A model generated the notes under the pieces. That model was not told where the DNA came from. It saw only the letters and a list, made by a program, of their open reading frames with translations, and did no database searches. A DNA stretch of 57,865 nt from Microbacterium sp. (GTDB lineage: Bacteria; Actinomycetota; Actinomycetes; Actinomycetales; Microbacteriaceae): assembly GCA_017744855.1 (NCBI GenBank), contig JAGIAK010000006.1, positions 1 to 57,865 of the forward strand, given 5' to 3'. This document shows positions 49,654 through 57,534 of this stretch, piece after piece (the stretch's first letter is position 1; the number at the start of each line of letters is the position of its first letter). The translations under genes were made by a program, and so were the position numbers.

Positions 49654-51132
49654 TCAGCGCGTCGCGGAGTCCTCGGCTTCGACCACGTCGATGGTGATCT
49701 TGCCGTCGATGGTGGCCGCGTCGTCGTCGAGGAGCTCGTCCTCGAGCACCTCGTCGCCGAGGAACACGTCGGACGGCTCCGCCTCGATGACCTCGGCCTC
49801 GAACGTCTCGATCTCGTCGTCGGCGTCGATGTCTGCCGCGTCGTCGACGTCCGTGGTGTCATCGTCTGTCTCGCCGGCCGTGACCGGAGCGGAGACGGTG
49901 TCGAGCACGGACGCGCTGGCGGCGGGCGCTGCGGCCTCGTCGCTGAACACGCCGTCGGGGCGGATGAGCTCGCGCACCTCGGCCATGAAGCTGGCGAGCT
50001 GCTGCTGCTGCCACCGCAGCTGACGGGCGTGGTCCTCGGCGTCGCGCAGGACGGTGGAGGTGTGACCGGTCACGGAGTCGACGATCTTCTGCGACTTCAC
50101 GCGGGCGCGCTCGAGGGTCTCGCGGGCGCGGACCTGGGCGTCGGCCTCGATCGCCGCGGCCTGCGTGCGCATCAGGCGCTCGTAGTCGTCGGCCTTCGCG
50201 GAGATGCGCTGGGCGTGGTCGAGCGACGCCGCGACCTGCTCGTTGGCGTCGGTCGTGATGCGCTCGGCGTGAGACACCGCCTGGTTGTGCAGCACGAGGA
50301 ACTCCTGCTGCGCGTCGTCCTGGCGACGGGTCAGCGTCTCCTCGAACTCCAGCACCCTGGCGTTCATCTCGCGCACTTCGCGCTCGGCGTCTGCGCGGAG
50401 CTGCGTGGTCTCGCGCGTGACGAGCGAGCGCAGCGCGGCGGCGCCCTTCTCGGCCTCGGTGCGGATGGCCGTGGCCTCCTGCGTGGCCTGGTGCACCTTC
50501 TCGGCGGCGTGCGACGCCTCGCGCTCGACGGTGGCCTGGTGCGCGGTGTACTCGGTGTCGATCTTCAGGCGGACCTGGTCGGCGTCGTGCTGCGCCTGCG
50601 CGATGATGCGGGCGACGTCGGCGTCGGCCTCGGCGCGCTGGGCGGTGACCTCCTCGCGGGCGGCGGCCATCAGGCGGTCGGCCTGCACCGCCGCGTTCTG
50701 GATGAGGACGTTCGCCTGCTCTTCGGCGACGCGGAGGATCGCCTCGAACTGCTCGCGCGACGGGGCGTCCTGGCCCTCGGGGCGGGGAGCGTCGACGAGC
50801 TCGTTGGTGAGAGTGGAGACGCGGTCTTCGGCATCCGATGCCTGCGCCTTGGCGGCGGCGAGTTCGGCCTCGAGCACCTCGCGGGCCGCGCGCTCCTCGC
50901 TGCGGATGGCCTCGACGGCGTCCTCGTGGCGGGCCTCGGCGTCGGCGAGCTCGGACTTCACCTGCTGCAGCTGGTTGCGCAGGCCGCTCATCGCCGAGTC
51001 GACCTCCGCCTTGTCGTAGCCGCGGAAGGATGCGGTGAAGCCGCCGGTCTGCGGCGACTGCGACTGCTGCTCGCGCGGGGTCTCCTCGATCAGTTTGTCG
51101 AAGAAGTCGTTGTCCGCGGGGGTTTCGCTCAT
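49654..51132 (-). CDS. DivIVA-like coiled-coil protein (492 aa)
   Basis: N terminus has GGFTASFRGYDKAEVDSAMSGLRNQLQQV, the DivIVA-type membrane-binding head, then ~330 residues of near-continuous coiled coil rich in Ala/Glu/Gln, and an acidic tail of ~80 residues (DDDTTDVDDAADIDADDEIETFE). Likely binds curved membranes at poles or septa and organises growth, like Wag31/DivIVA or Scy/FilP cytoskeletal proteins. AAAGGCCGACC before ATG 51132 is a weak ribosome site. Not the main divIVA of the dcw cluster, as no division genes are adjacent. Confidence 0.8.
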   Translation of the reverse strand: MSETPADNDFFDKLIEETPREQQSQSPQTGGFTASFRGYDKAEVDSAMSGLRNQLQQVKSELADAEARHEDAVEAIRSEERAAREVLEAELAAAKAQASDAEDRVSTLTNELVDAPRPEGQDAPSREQFEAILRVAEEQANVLIQNAAVQADRLMAAAREEVTAQRAEADADVARIIAQAQHDADQVRLKIDTEYTAHQATVEREASHAAEKVHQATQEATAIRTEAEKGAAALRSLVTRETTQLRADAEREVREMNARVLEFEETLTRRQDDAQQEFLVLHNQAVSHAERITTDANEQVAASLDHAQRISAKADDYERLMRTQAAAIEADAQVRARETLERARVKSQKIVDSVTGHTSTVLRDAEDHARQLRWQQQQLASFMAEVRELIRPDGVFSDEAAAPAASASVLDTVSAPVTAGETDDDTTDVDDAADIDADDEIETFEAEVIEAEPSDVFLGDEVLEDELLDDDAATIDGKITIDVVEAEDSATR

Positions 51133-51305
51133 GGTCGGCCTTTCTGGCGGGGCCGTGGCGCAGATCGGTCGTGAAGCCGCGCAGGCCGAAGGAGGAGGGG
51201 CAGACGCACCGCGACGACGTGCGGTGGCGCTGCATCCAGACTAGCCGCGCTGCCTGTGAGATGTGCAGTCAGTTGCGGCGGGCGGTCACCGCCGTCACGG
51301 CGCGG

Positions 51306-51821
51306 TCATCGCGTCCACACCCACTCGACGCCGCCGCCGTCGAGCTCGCGCCGCTCGTAGGAGAGAGGGGCGCCATCCGACACTGTCAGTCCGCGCGAGG
51401 TCGCGGCCTCTCCCACTCGCTCGCGCAGGTCCGCCCAGAAGCCCGAGGCCTTCGGCGCGCCGAGGTACTCCCGCGCCGACTCCAGCTGCAGCCGGACGCC
51501 GTTCGCGTCGGGCGCCAGACGCACGATGCCGTCGTCTTCCTCGACGAACCGCAGCCCGTAGGCGCCGTGCTCGAGAAGAGAGAACCGGCGCGGATCGTGC
51601 CGGATGACCTCGTCGACGATCTCGCGCACCATCGGCTCCGGCGCGTGCACGACGAGTGTGGCGCCGAGGGCGCCGAGCGCGTCGTCGACACGCGACGCAG
51701 CCACCCGTCGCCCGTAGCGGCCTCCCGACCTCACCACGCTGCGGCGCACGAAGCCGCCGAGCAGCATCGCACCGACGATCACGGCGACGATCAGCACCAC
51801 GAAGATGACGGGGTTGTCCAC
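51306..51821 (-). CDS. Membrane-anchored hypothetical protein (171 aa)
   Basis: One N-terminal helix (VIFVVLIVAVIVGAMLLGGFV, residues 5-25) with a basic cytoplasmic flank, then a soluble ~140-residue domain with no motif I recognise. Divergent from the two-component system; the palindrome at 51838 lies in the shared upstream region, so the gene may be co-regulated. Confidence 0.6.
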   Translation of the reverse strand: MDNPVIFVVLIVAVIVGAMLLGGFVRRSVVRSGGRYGRRVAASRVDDALGALGATLVVHAPEPMVREIVDEVIRHDPRRFSLLEHGAYGLRFVEEDDGIVRLAPDANGVRLQLESAREYLGAPKASGFWADLRERVGEAATSRGLTVSDGAPLSYERRELDGGGVEWVWTR

Positions 51822-51837
51822 CTGCCCAATCTACGGC

Positions 51838-51855
51838 GTACTCCCTGGGGAGCAC
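51838..51855. promoter_or_regulatory. Palindrome upstream of the two-component operon
   Basis: GTACTCCCTGGGGAGCAC. The same 18-mer, one base changed, is at 53764-53781. It sits about 45 bp upstream of the -10 TAGCAT (51901-51906) of the kinase gene, a position suited to an activator; probable site of the adjacent LuxR-type regulator. Confidence 0.6.
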
Positions 51856-51912
51856 GGACGTCGCCTTCCCGAGGCGGATGCTGCGCGGAGCGCCCGGGGA
51901 TAGCATCGGGGC

Positions 51913-53094
51913 ATGCCGGAGGAGGTGCGCACGACCTGGGCCGGGGGACCTCCCTGGATGTCACGTCGCGCGCGCCTGATCGTGCCGGTCGCGATCGCCC
52001 TCCTCGTACAGGGCCCGGCATCCGTGTGGGGCGCGGTCCGCGTCGGCGGTGAGCCGTGGCGTCTGCTGCTGCACGTCGCGCTGGCGTTCGCCGGACCGCT
52101 CGTGCTGCTCGCCGCTCGTCGGTTCCCCGGGCCCGTCGTCGCGCTCGTCACCGCGTTCGCCGTGGTCGACGTGCTCACGACGCCGGTGTACGGGCCGCCG
52201 TACGTGGCGCTGGGGTTCGCGATCGTCGGCGCCGTGGTGCGCGGGGCGGCAGTGTGGGCTGCGGCATCCGCGGTCACGGGCTGGGCGCTCGCGCTGATCG
52301 TCGTGTCGTTCAGCGGCAGGGACTGGCATCCGCCGATCGTCGTCGCGGCGACCGTCGCGCTCGCCGCCTGCTTCGGCGTCGGCGCGTTCGCGCGCGCTCG
52401 CCGCATCCGCTTCGCCGCCGCCCGCGTCGAGCGACAGCGGCAGCGGCAGAGCGCCGAAGAACGAGAGCGGTTGCGCATCGCGCGCGAGCTGCACGACGTG
52501 CTCGGGCACGCACTCTCGCAGATCACCGTGCAGGCGGGGGTGGGGCTGCACCTGTTCGACAGGGACCCGGAGCAAGCGCGTTCGGCGCTCGCGCATGTGA
52601 AGGAGACGTCGAAGCTCGCCCTGGACGAGGTGCGCGAGGTGCTCGGGGTGCTCCGCGACGGGGAGACGCCGCTCACGCCGGAGACCGGCATCGGCGAGCT
52701 GCCGCGGCTCGTCGCCGGCGCGGCCGGCCCTGACCTGGTGACGATGCTCGACGACCGTCTCGATGGCGACCTTCCCGACCGGGCGACGCAGCTCGCCGCC
52801 TACCGCATCGTGCAGGAGGCTCTGACGAACGCGATCCGCCATGCGGGTGCCGCGCGCATCGACGTGACGCTCGATCGCGGGCCGGACGGGACGCTGACGG
52901 TCGCTGTGTCGGACGACGGTCGCGGCCTCACCGGGGGAGAGCCCGCGGCCGGACACCGGGGGCTCCTCGGGATGCAGGAGCGTGCGGCGCTGCTCGGCGG
53001 GTCGGTGCGCGTGGGGGCGCGACCCGGCGGAGGCACGGAGGTCGTCGCCGTGCTGCCGTGGCGGGCGTCGGCGCAGGGCGGGAGGGGCGCATGA
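51913..53094 (+). CDS. NarL-type sensor histidine kinase (393 aa)
   Basis: Five or six membrane helices in residues ~18-165 without a large extracellular loop, then a HisKA_3 domain (ERLRIARELHDVLGHALSQI, phospho-His in RELHD) and a HATPase domain (EALTNAIRHAGAARIDV; VSDDGRGL; GLLGMQERAALLGG). Intramembrane-sensing layout, as in kinases that detect envelope stress. ATG 51913 is 6 nt after a -10 box. Overlaps the regulator gene by 4 nt (ATGA). Confidence 0.92.
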   Translation: MPEEVRTTWAGGPPWMSRRARLIVPVAIALLVQGPASVWGAVRVGGEPWRLLLHVALAFAGPLVLLAARRFPGPVVALVTAFAVVDVLTTPVYGPPYVALGFAIVGAVVRGAAVWAAASAVTGWALALIVVSFSGRDWHPPIVVAATVALAACFGVGAFARARRIRFAAARVERQRQRQSAEERERLRIARELHDVLGHALSQITVQAGVGLHLFDRDPEQARSALAHVKETSKLALDEVREVLGVLRDGETPLTPETGIGELPRLVAGAAGPDLVTMLDDRLDGDLPDRATQLAAYRIVQEALTNAIRHAGAARIDVTLDRGPDGTLTVAVSDDGRGLTGGEPAAGHRGLLGMQERAALLGGSVRVGARPGGGTEVVAVLPWRASAQGGRGA

Positions 53095-53753
53095 TCAGGG
53101 TCGCACTTGCCGACGACCAACTGCTGGTGCGCGCGGGGTTCCGTGCGCTGCTCGACGCGGAGTCCGATGTTGAGGTCGTCGTGGAGGCGGCGAGCGGTGG
53201 GGAGCTGCTCGACCGTATCAGGGAGACGCCGGTCGACGTCGTGCTCATGGACATCCGGATGCCGGACGGGGACGGACTGTGGGCGACGGAGCGGATCGCC
53301 GCCGATCCGGCGCTGTCCGAGGTGCACGTGGTGATCGTGACGACATTCGAGCTCGACGAGTACGTCGTGCGGGCGGTGCGGGCGGGTGCCGCCGGATTCC
53401 TCGTGAAGGACACCGAGCCCGCCGACCTGGTGCGGGCCGTGCGTGCGGTCGCATCGGGAGACGCCCTGCTGTCGCCGGGGGTGACGAAGCGGCTGCTCTC
53501 CCGTATGGCGACAGGGCTCCGCGAGGCTCCGGCAGGAGCGGCGCTCGACGCGATCACGGAGCGTGAGCGCGAGGTCCTGCGGCTCGTGGGGATGGGGCTG
53601 ACGAACGACGAGATCGCCGAGCGGCTGTTCCTCAGCCCGTTGACCGCCAAGACGCATGTGTCGCGGATCATGTCGAAGCTGCACGCCCGAGACCGCGTGC
53701 ACCTCGTCGTCGTGGCATACGAGACCGGTCTCGTCGCGCCCGGCTGGCAGTAG
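53091..53753 (+). CDS. NarL/LuxR-type response regulator (220 aa)
   Basis: Receiver domain with phospho-Asp in VVLMDIRMPDGDGL, Thr in VTTFELDEYV, Lys in GFLVKD; C-terminal LuxR helix-turn-helix (LTEREREVLRLV, NDEIAERLFLSPLTAKTHVSRIMSKL). Partner of the upstream kinase. A palindrome occurs both before the kinase gene and right after this gene, so it likely controls its own operon and the following small gene. Confidence 0.94.
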   Translation: MIRVALADDQLLVRAGFRALLDAESDVEVVVEAASGGELLDRIRETPVDVVLMDIRMPDGDGLWATERIAADPALSEVHVVIVTTFELDEYVVRAVRAGAAGFLVKDTEPADLVRAVRAVASGDALLSPGVTKRLLSRMATGLREAPAGAALDAITEREREVLRLVGMGLTNDEIAERLFLSPLTAKTHVSRIMSKLHARDRVHLVVVAYETGLVAPGWQ

Positions 53754-53763
53754 CGGCATCCGC

Positions 53764-53781
53764 GTACTCCCCGGGGAGCAC
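53764..53781. promoter_or_regulatory. Palindrome upstream of the SHOCT protein gene
   Basis: GTACTCCCCGGGGAGCAC, 11 bp after the regulator's stop; near-perfect inverted repeat and second copy of 51838-51855. Confidence 0.6.
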
Positions 53782-53879
53782 GCGGAATGACGCCCCCGGC
53801 CGGATTCGCCCGGGTGCGCCGACGAGGAGTCTGGTGTGACCGGCCGAGACGCGGTCGGATGACACGAAGGATGCACATC

Positions 53880-54191
53880 ATGCTCACCACCGTCGCGGCC
53901 GTCACCGCCGAGCACGTCGGTCACTGGGGCGGAGCCCCGTTCTGGCCGTTCTTCCTCTTCTTCCCGCTGACGTTCCTGCTCATCGTCGGACTCGTGTTCG
54001 CGTTGGTGCGGCGTCGCCGGTTCGGCGCGTACGCTCCGCCGTGGGCGCAGGGGTACGGTCCCGGCGCTGGAGTCGCCGCCGGCCGCAGCGCCGAGCGTGT
54101 GCTGGCCGAGCGCTTCGCGAAGGGCGACATCGACGAGACCGAGTACCGAGCCCGGCTCGAGGTGCTGCGCGCCAATCGTCCAGAGGCCTGA
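53880..54191 (+). CDS. Single-span SHOCT-domain protein (103 aa)
   Basis: A membrane helix (FWPFFLFFPLTFLLIVGLVFALV) then a basic patch and a C-terminal SHOCT domain (AERVLAERFAKGDIDETEYRARLEVL). SHOCT domains are short oligomerisation helices. The start may be ATG 53871 or 53880; GAAGG is 9 nt before 53880. Downstream of the two-component genes and of the palindrome, so likely a target of that system. Confidence 0.8.
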   Translation: MLTTVAAVTAEHVGHWGGAPFWPFFLFFPLTFLLIVGLVFALVRRRRFGAYAPPWAQGYGPGAGVAAGRSAERVLAERFAKGDIDETEYRARLEVLRANRPEA

Positions 54192-54204
54192 CGCCGCCGC
54201 CGCA

Positions 54205-54265
54205 GCTCCCGTATGAGTTGTCGCCGCCGACACGTGCGTTTCGCGGCCGCAACTCATACGGGAGC
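54205..54265. repeat. Long inverted repeat between SHOCT and AEC genes
   Basis: GCTCCCGTATGAGTTG (54205-54220) and its exact complement (54250-54265) are 29 nt apart. As the flanking genes converge it may be a bidirectional terminator, but there is no T-run; it could be a dispersed palindromic repeat. Confidence 0.55.
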
Positions 54266-54282
54266 GGCGTGTGCGCGGCCGA

Positions 54283-55203
54283 TCAGCCGAGCAGGGTCAT
54301 GACCAGGAGCAGCACGGGCAGGCATCCGATGGTCGTGAGGAACACGGTGTCGCGCGAGAGGGGCTCGGCGACGTCGTAGCGCTGCGAGTAGTTGAAGACG
54401 TTCTGCGCCGTCGGGAGGGCGGCGAGGACCACGACGATCAGCACCTGCTCCGCAGGCAGACGGAACAGGAACTCGGCGGCGGCCCACGCGATCAGCGGCA
54501 TCGCGACGAGCTTGAGGGAGCTGGCGAGGAGCACGTCGCGGCGGTGTCCGCGGGTGCCGAGCACGCGCTGCCCGTGCAGGGAGAGTCCGTAACTGATGAG
54601 CAGCACCGGCACCGCGGCATCCGCGATGAGCTGGATCGGGTCCATCACGAGCGCGGGCACGGGGATGCCGAACACCGACACCAGCGTGCCCAGGAGCGAG
54701 CCGACGATGATCGGGTTCGACGCGGTGCGCAGCAGCGTGCGGCGCACCGAGACCGTGTCGCTGGTGGCGGCGTCGAGGATCGTGAGCGAGATCGGCGTGA
54801 GGATCAGCAGCTGCATGAGGATCACGGGCGCCGGGTAGGCGGCGCTGCCGAGCAGGTAGATCGACAGCGGGATGCCGATGTTGTTCGAGTTCACCTGGCC
54901 GGACGAGAGTGCGCCGATGACGGTCTCGCCGATCGAGCGCTTCCACACGAGGCGGGCGATCAGCGCATAGGCGATGATGACCGCGGCCGCGGCGATCGCC
55001 GACACCGGCAGCAGCGAGGAGAACAGCATGGCCGCGTCCGCGTGGGCGAGGACGCTGAACAGCAGGAACGGCGAGAGCACGAAGAAGATGAGCCGCCCGA
55101 GCACATGACGGGCGTGTTCGCCGAGCAGGTCGATGCGTCCGATGAACCAGCCCACCGCGATCGCGAACGCCACGACGGCGAATCCGGTGAGCGTGGCGAG
55201 CAT
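54283..55203 (-). CDS. AEC family transporter (306 aa)
   Basis: Ten hydrophobic helices in two five-helix halves; SSGQVNSNNIGIPLSIYLLG in the middle and VVLAALPTAQNVFNYSQRY near the end are typical of auxin-efflux-carrier/malate permease family proteins, which export small organic acids or related anions. Start ATG 55203. Single gene. Confidence 0.88.
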   Translation of the reverse strand: MLATLTGFAVVAFAIAVGWFIGRIDLLGEHARHVLGRLIFFVLSPFLLFSVLAHADAAMLFSSLLPVSAIAAAAVIIAYALIARLVWKRSIGETVIGALSSGQVNSNNIGIPLSIYLLGSAAYPAPVILMQLLILTPISLTILDAATSDTVSVRRTLLRTASNPIIVGSLLGTLVSVFGIPVPALVMDPIQLIADAAVPVLLISYGLSLHGQRVLGTRGHRRDVLLASSLKLVAMPLIAWAAAEFLFRLPAEQVLIVVVLAALPTAQNVFNYSQRYDVAEPLSRDTVFLTTIGCLPVLLLVMTLLG

Positions 55204-55260
55204 GAGTCGAGCGTAGCGAGCGGGGTGAGGTCAGGGCGTCCCGTCGGCGAGAGCGCGGGT

Positions 55261-56436
55261 TCAGACGTCGGGGTCGACGTCCTCCTCCGCCGAGCTCGCG
55301 GCGGGGTCGGGCCGAGTCGCCTTCTTGCCTTCATTCTTGAACTTGTTCGCCAGGCGGCCGCCGATGGCGCCTGCCACACCGGCGACACTGCTCGCGGCAC
55401 TCTTGACGGCGGTGAGGGCCTGTGGCTCGTCGGGGATGCCGTCGCCGTCGAGGTCGACGCTGCGGAACGGTCGGCTCGCCGCGTCAGCAGCCGCGGCCAC
55501 TCCGGCCCCCGCGACGACGGCGGTGTCGGCGACCTTGCCCCAGGCGTCTTCGGTGAAGTCCTTGGCGTTGCCCGCGGCCTCGCGCATGAGGATCAGCGAT
55601 CGGGGCGGGTCGGGGATGCCGTCGCCGTCGGCGTCGGGGAGATCCAGCCACTCGGGCCACTCGGCCGGAGGCGTGGTGAAGGCGTTGCGCGACGCCAGCA
55701 CGACCGACTTCCCGAAGAAGAACGAGGCGGAGCCGCCGACGACCATCCCGATGCCGAAGGGGAGGATCTTCGCGATCGTCCCGCCACTGACCTTGGCGCC
55801 GAGCTTCACGGCACCGGCCGTGAGCATCTGCTTGACCAGCGGGTTCAGCTGGCCGTTGGGCACCGCGGTCGCGACGACGTCGCCCCAGGCGCCGGACTGT
55901 GCAGCTGCACCCGCCTTGGCGACATCTCCGACCAGCCCGGCGACGGCGTTCTTGTCCTGCGCTCCAGCCATCGCTCCCGCGACGAGCGAGCTGACCCTGG
56001 CCTGGCTGTCGTTGCCGAGCACCATGCCGATCACGAGCACTTTCGCGCGCTCGGGGTCGGTCACGGTGAGGCCGTGCACCTCGGCGACCGAGAGGGCGTA
56101 GAGCGCGGAGAGCTCCATGAACAGCACGAGGTCTGCGGCACTGAGACCGAGTGCGACCGTGGTCCCGACCGCGGGGATCGCCGCTGCGCCGCCGACGCCC
56201 GCGCTGGCGGTCGTGACCGCGGCCAGGTAGCTCGCCTCGAGAACCTTGAGGGCTTCGGCAGGTGTCGCATTCGGCTTGGTGCGGCGGACGGTCTGGATGT
56301 GTGCGATCACAGCGGGACGCTGCACGCGGATCGCTTGGAAGAGTTTCTCCTCGAACCCCGCGGAGGAGGTAAGGGTGTCGTCAGCGCTCAAGGGGGCCAG
56401 CCATCGGTCGGGGTTCGGGTAGGTCGGGAACATCAT
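55261..56436 (-). CDS. Hypothetical glycine/alanine-rich protein with two Ca-binding-like loops (391 aa)
   Basis: N-terminal helical region, then several moderately hydrophobic Ala/Gly-rich segments (SAGVGGAAAIPAVGTTVALGLSAADLVLFMELSAL; PFGIGMVVGGSASFFFGKSVVL) similar in feel to EcsC-type membrane-associated proteins. Residues ~268-278 (DADGDGIPDPP) and ~335-345 (DLDGDGIPDEP) are D-x-D-x-D-G loops that in other proteins bind calcium. No signal peptide. Start could be ATG 56436 or the adjacent ATG 56433. Function unknown. Confidence 0.65.
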   Translation of the reverse strand: MMFPTYPNPDRWLAPLSADDTLTSSAGFEEKLFQAIRVQRPAVIAHIQTVRRTKPNATPAEALKVLEASYLAAVTTASAGVGGAAAIPAVGTTVALGLSAADLVLFMELSALYALSVAEVHGLTVTDPERAKVLVIGMVLGNDSQARVSSLVAGAMAGAQDKNAVAGLVGDVAKAGAAAQSGAWGDVVATAVPNGQLNPLVKQMLTAGAVKLGAKVSGGTIAKILPFGIGMVVGGSASFFFGKSVVLASRNAFTTPPAEWPEWLDLPDADGDGIPDPPRSLILMREAAGNAKDFTEDAWGKVADTAVVAGAGVAAAADAASRPFRSVDLDGDGIPDEPQALTAVKSAASSVAGVAGAIGGRLANKFKNEGKKATRPDPAASSAEEDVDPDV

Positions 56437-56534
56437 GGCAGAGGCTGCGGACGGTGCGTCTGCAATGAGCCGGTCGATACGGTGGAGAGCGGATGCCGCG
56501 CTCTGCGGCCAGGGACGAGAGAACGGAACCTGCG

Positions 56535-57065
56535 ATGACCTCGGTGCCCGCGATGCAGGAGACGGTGATCCGACGAGCGAGCGTGGATGACGTCCCCGCC
56601 GTGCTGCGGATGTTCGACGAGATCATCGCCTGGTTCGTGTCGATCGGCAACGACGGCCAGTGGGGGACAGAGCTGTGGTCGACCCAGGAGCGCCAGATCG
56701 GGCGTGTGACCGAGGCCTGCGCCCTGCCAGGGGCGTGGATGGCGGAGCATCCGGATGCCGGCGTGATCGGCATCCTCGTTCTGGGCGAGGCCATGGACTA
56801 CGTCCCCGCCGCCGAGGAACCCGAGCTGTACGTGCGGCTGCTGCTCGCCGCGCGGGACCCGCGTGCCCGGGGGATCGGTCGGCGGTTGCTCGCGTTCGCC
56901 GATGACGAGGCTCGGGCGGCGGGTGTCGACCGTCTTCGCGTGGACTGCTACGGGGGCGGTTCGGGCGACCTCGTCCGGTTCTACGAGTCCTGCGGATACG
57001 AGCGCATCTCGGTATTTGACGAGGACGGCTGGCCAGGCCAGTTGCTGGGCAAGACGCTCGCGTAG
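56535..57065 (+). CDS. GNAT family N-acetyltransferase (176 aa)
   Basis: N-terminal VIRRASVDDVPAVLRMFDEI, acetyl-CoA loop region LLLAARDPRARGIGRRLLAFADDEARAAG (R-x-x-G-x-G/A pattern) and C-terminal RFYESCGYERISVF. Standard length. Substrate unknown. ATG 56535 chosen; upstream in-frame ATG 56493 and downstream 56553 are possible. A 12-bp terminator follows. Confidence 0.85.
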   Translation: MTSVPAMQETVIRRASVDDVPAVLRMFDEIIAWFVSIGNDGQWGTELWSTQERQIGRVTEACALPGAWMAEHPDAGVIGILVLGEAMDYVPAAEEPELYVRLLLAARDPRARGIGRRLLAFADDEARAAGVDRLRVDCYGGGSGDLVRFYESCGYERISVFDEDGWPGQLLGKTLA

Positions 57066-57106
57066 TCTGGGAGACGCAGGACGTCGAAACGGCCTCCCGC
57101 ACCTGC

Positions 57107-57133
57107 CAACGCCCCGCGGCTCGCGGGGCGTTG
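57107..57133 (+). terminator. Terminator of the acetyltransferase gene
   Basis: CAACGCCCCGCG and its complement form a 12-bp stem with loop GCT, followed by TGTCTTTC. Confidence 0.85.
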
Positions 57134-57207
57134 TGTCTTTCGTGGGGGCGTTTCGTCTCGCTTCGCTCGGTCAACGACCGGGGAGATGACGGGCGGAGGG
57201 CAAAACA

Positions 57208-57241
57208 AAACCCCCGCCATGTAGAAGCTAGGCGAGGGTTT
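57208..57241 (-). terminator. Minus-strand terminator downstream of the tRNA 3' half
   Basis: On the minus strand a GC-rich stem (AAACCCTCGCC with GGCGGGGGTTT) is followed by TGTTTTG, a normal tRNA-type terminator. Confidence 0.75.
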
Positions 57242-57268
57242 CTGGGCTGATTGTAATGATCAGCCTTG

Positions 57269-57310
57269 TGGCTCCGACGGGCGTCGATCCCGTGACCTCA
57301 CGATCTTCAG
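57269..57310 (-). tRNA. 3' half of a tRNA-Phe(GAA)-like gene; probable attachment site
   Basis: Minus strand: anticodon loop CTGAAGA, 3' anticodon stem TCGTG, variable loop AGGTC, T arm ACGGG-ATCGACG-CCCGT, acceptor CGGAGCC and discriminator A. The bases 5' of the anticodon loop do not pair with TCGTG, and no D arm or 5' acceptor exists, so the gene is cut at the anticodon loop. That is where tyrosine integrases recombine. The retained native terminator on the left implies the element lies to the right. T54 is A in this copy. Confidence 0.6.
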
Positions 57311-57534
57311 TTGGATGCGGCGGGGTAGTGGGTGCTCGTTGGTCGCCATTTGCCGCGTGATTTCGCGGATGCCGCCGTGGTTGGTCGCGGCTGGTTGAGG
57401 GTGGTTTCAGTGGAGCTACCGGCACAGAACCGGCACGATCCAACCCCAGGTCCCTTGCCCAGGGTGCGTCACCCTACTCGGTAAGCTGAGGGGGATCAGC
57501 CAGCCACGCCCCGTAGAACGGACCCTGCCAGCGA
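57311..57534. other. Gap between tRNA half and methyltransferase gene
   Basis: With the trailer, 57134-57534 carries no convincing protein gene. The minus-strand frame 57228-57443 crosses the tRNA half and is rejected. Near the right end TAAGCT (57483-57488) is a -10 candidate for the methyltransferase, with a hairpin GCTGA/TCAGC around GGGGGA at 57486-57501. Confidence 0.4.

Noticed and set aside
57228..57443. 71-codon minus-strand ORF
   Set aside because: Runs through the tRNA half and its trailer; no ribosome site.
57486..57501. GGGGGA-loop hairpin before the methyltransferase as a further member of the leader family
   Set aside because: Single 5-bp stem near an unrelated gene; serves as a reminder of the chance background for such hairpins.
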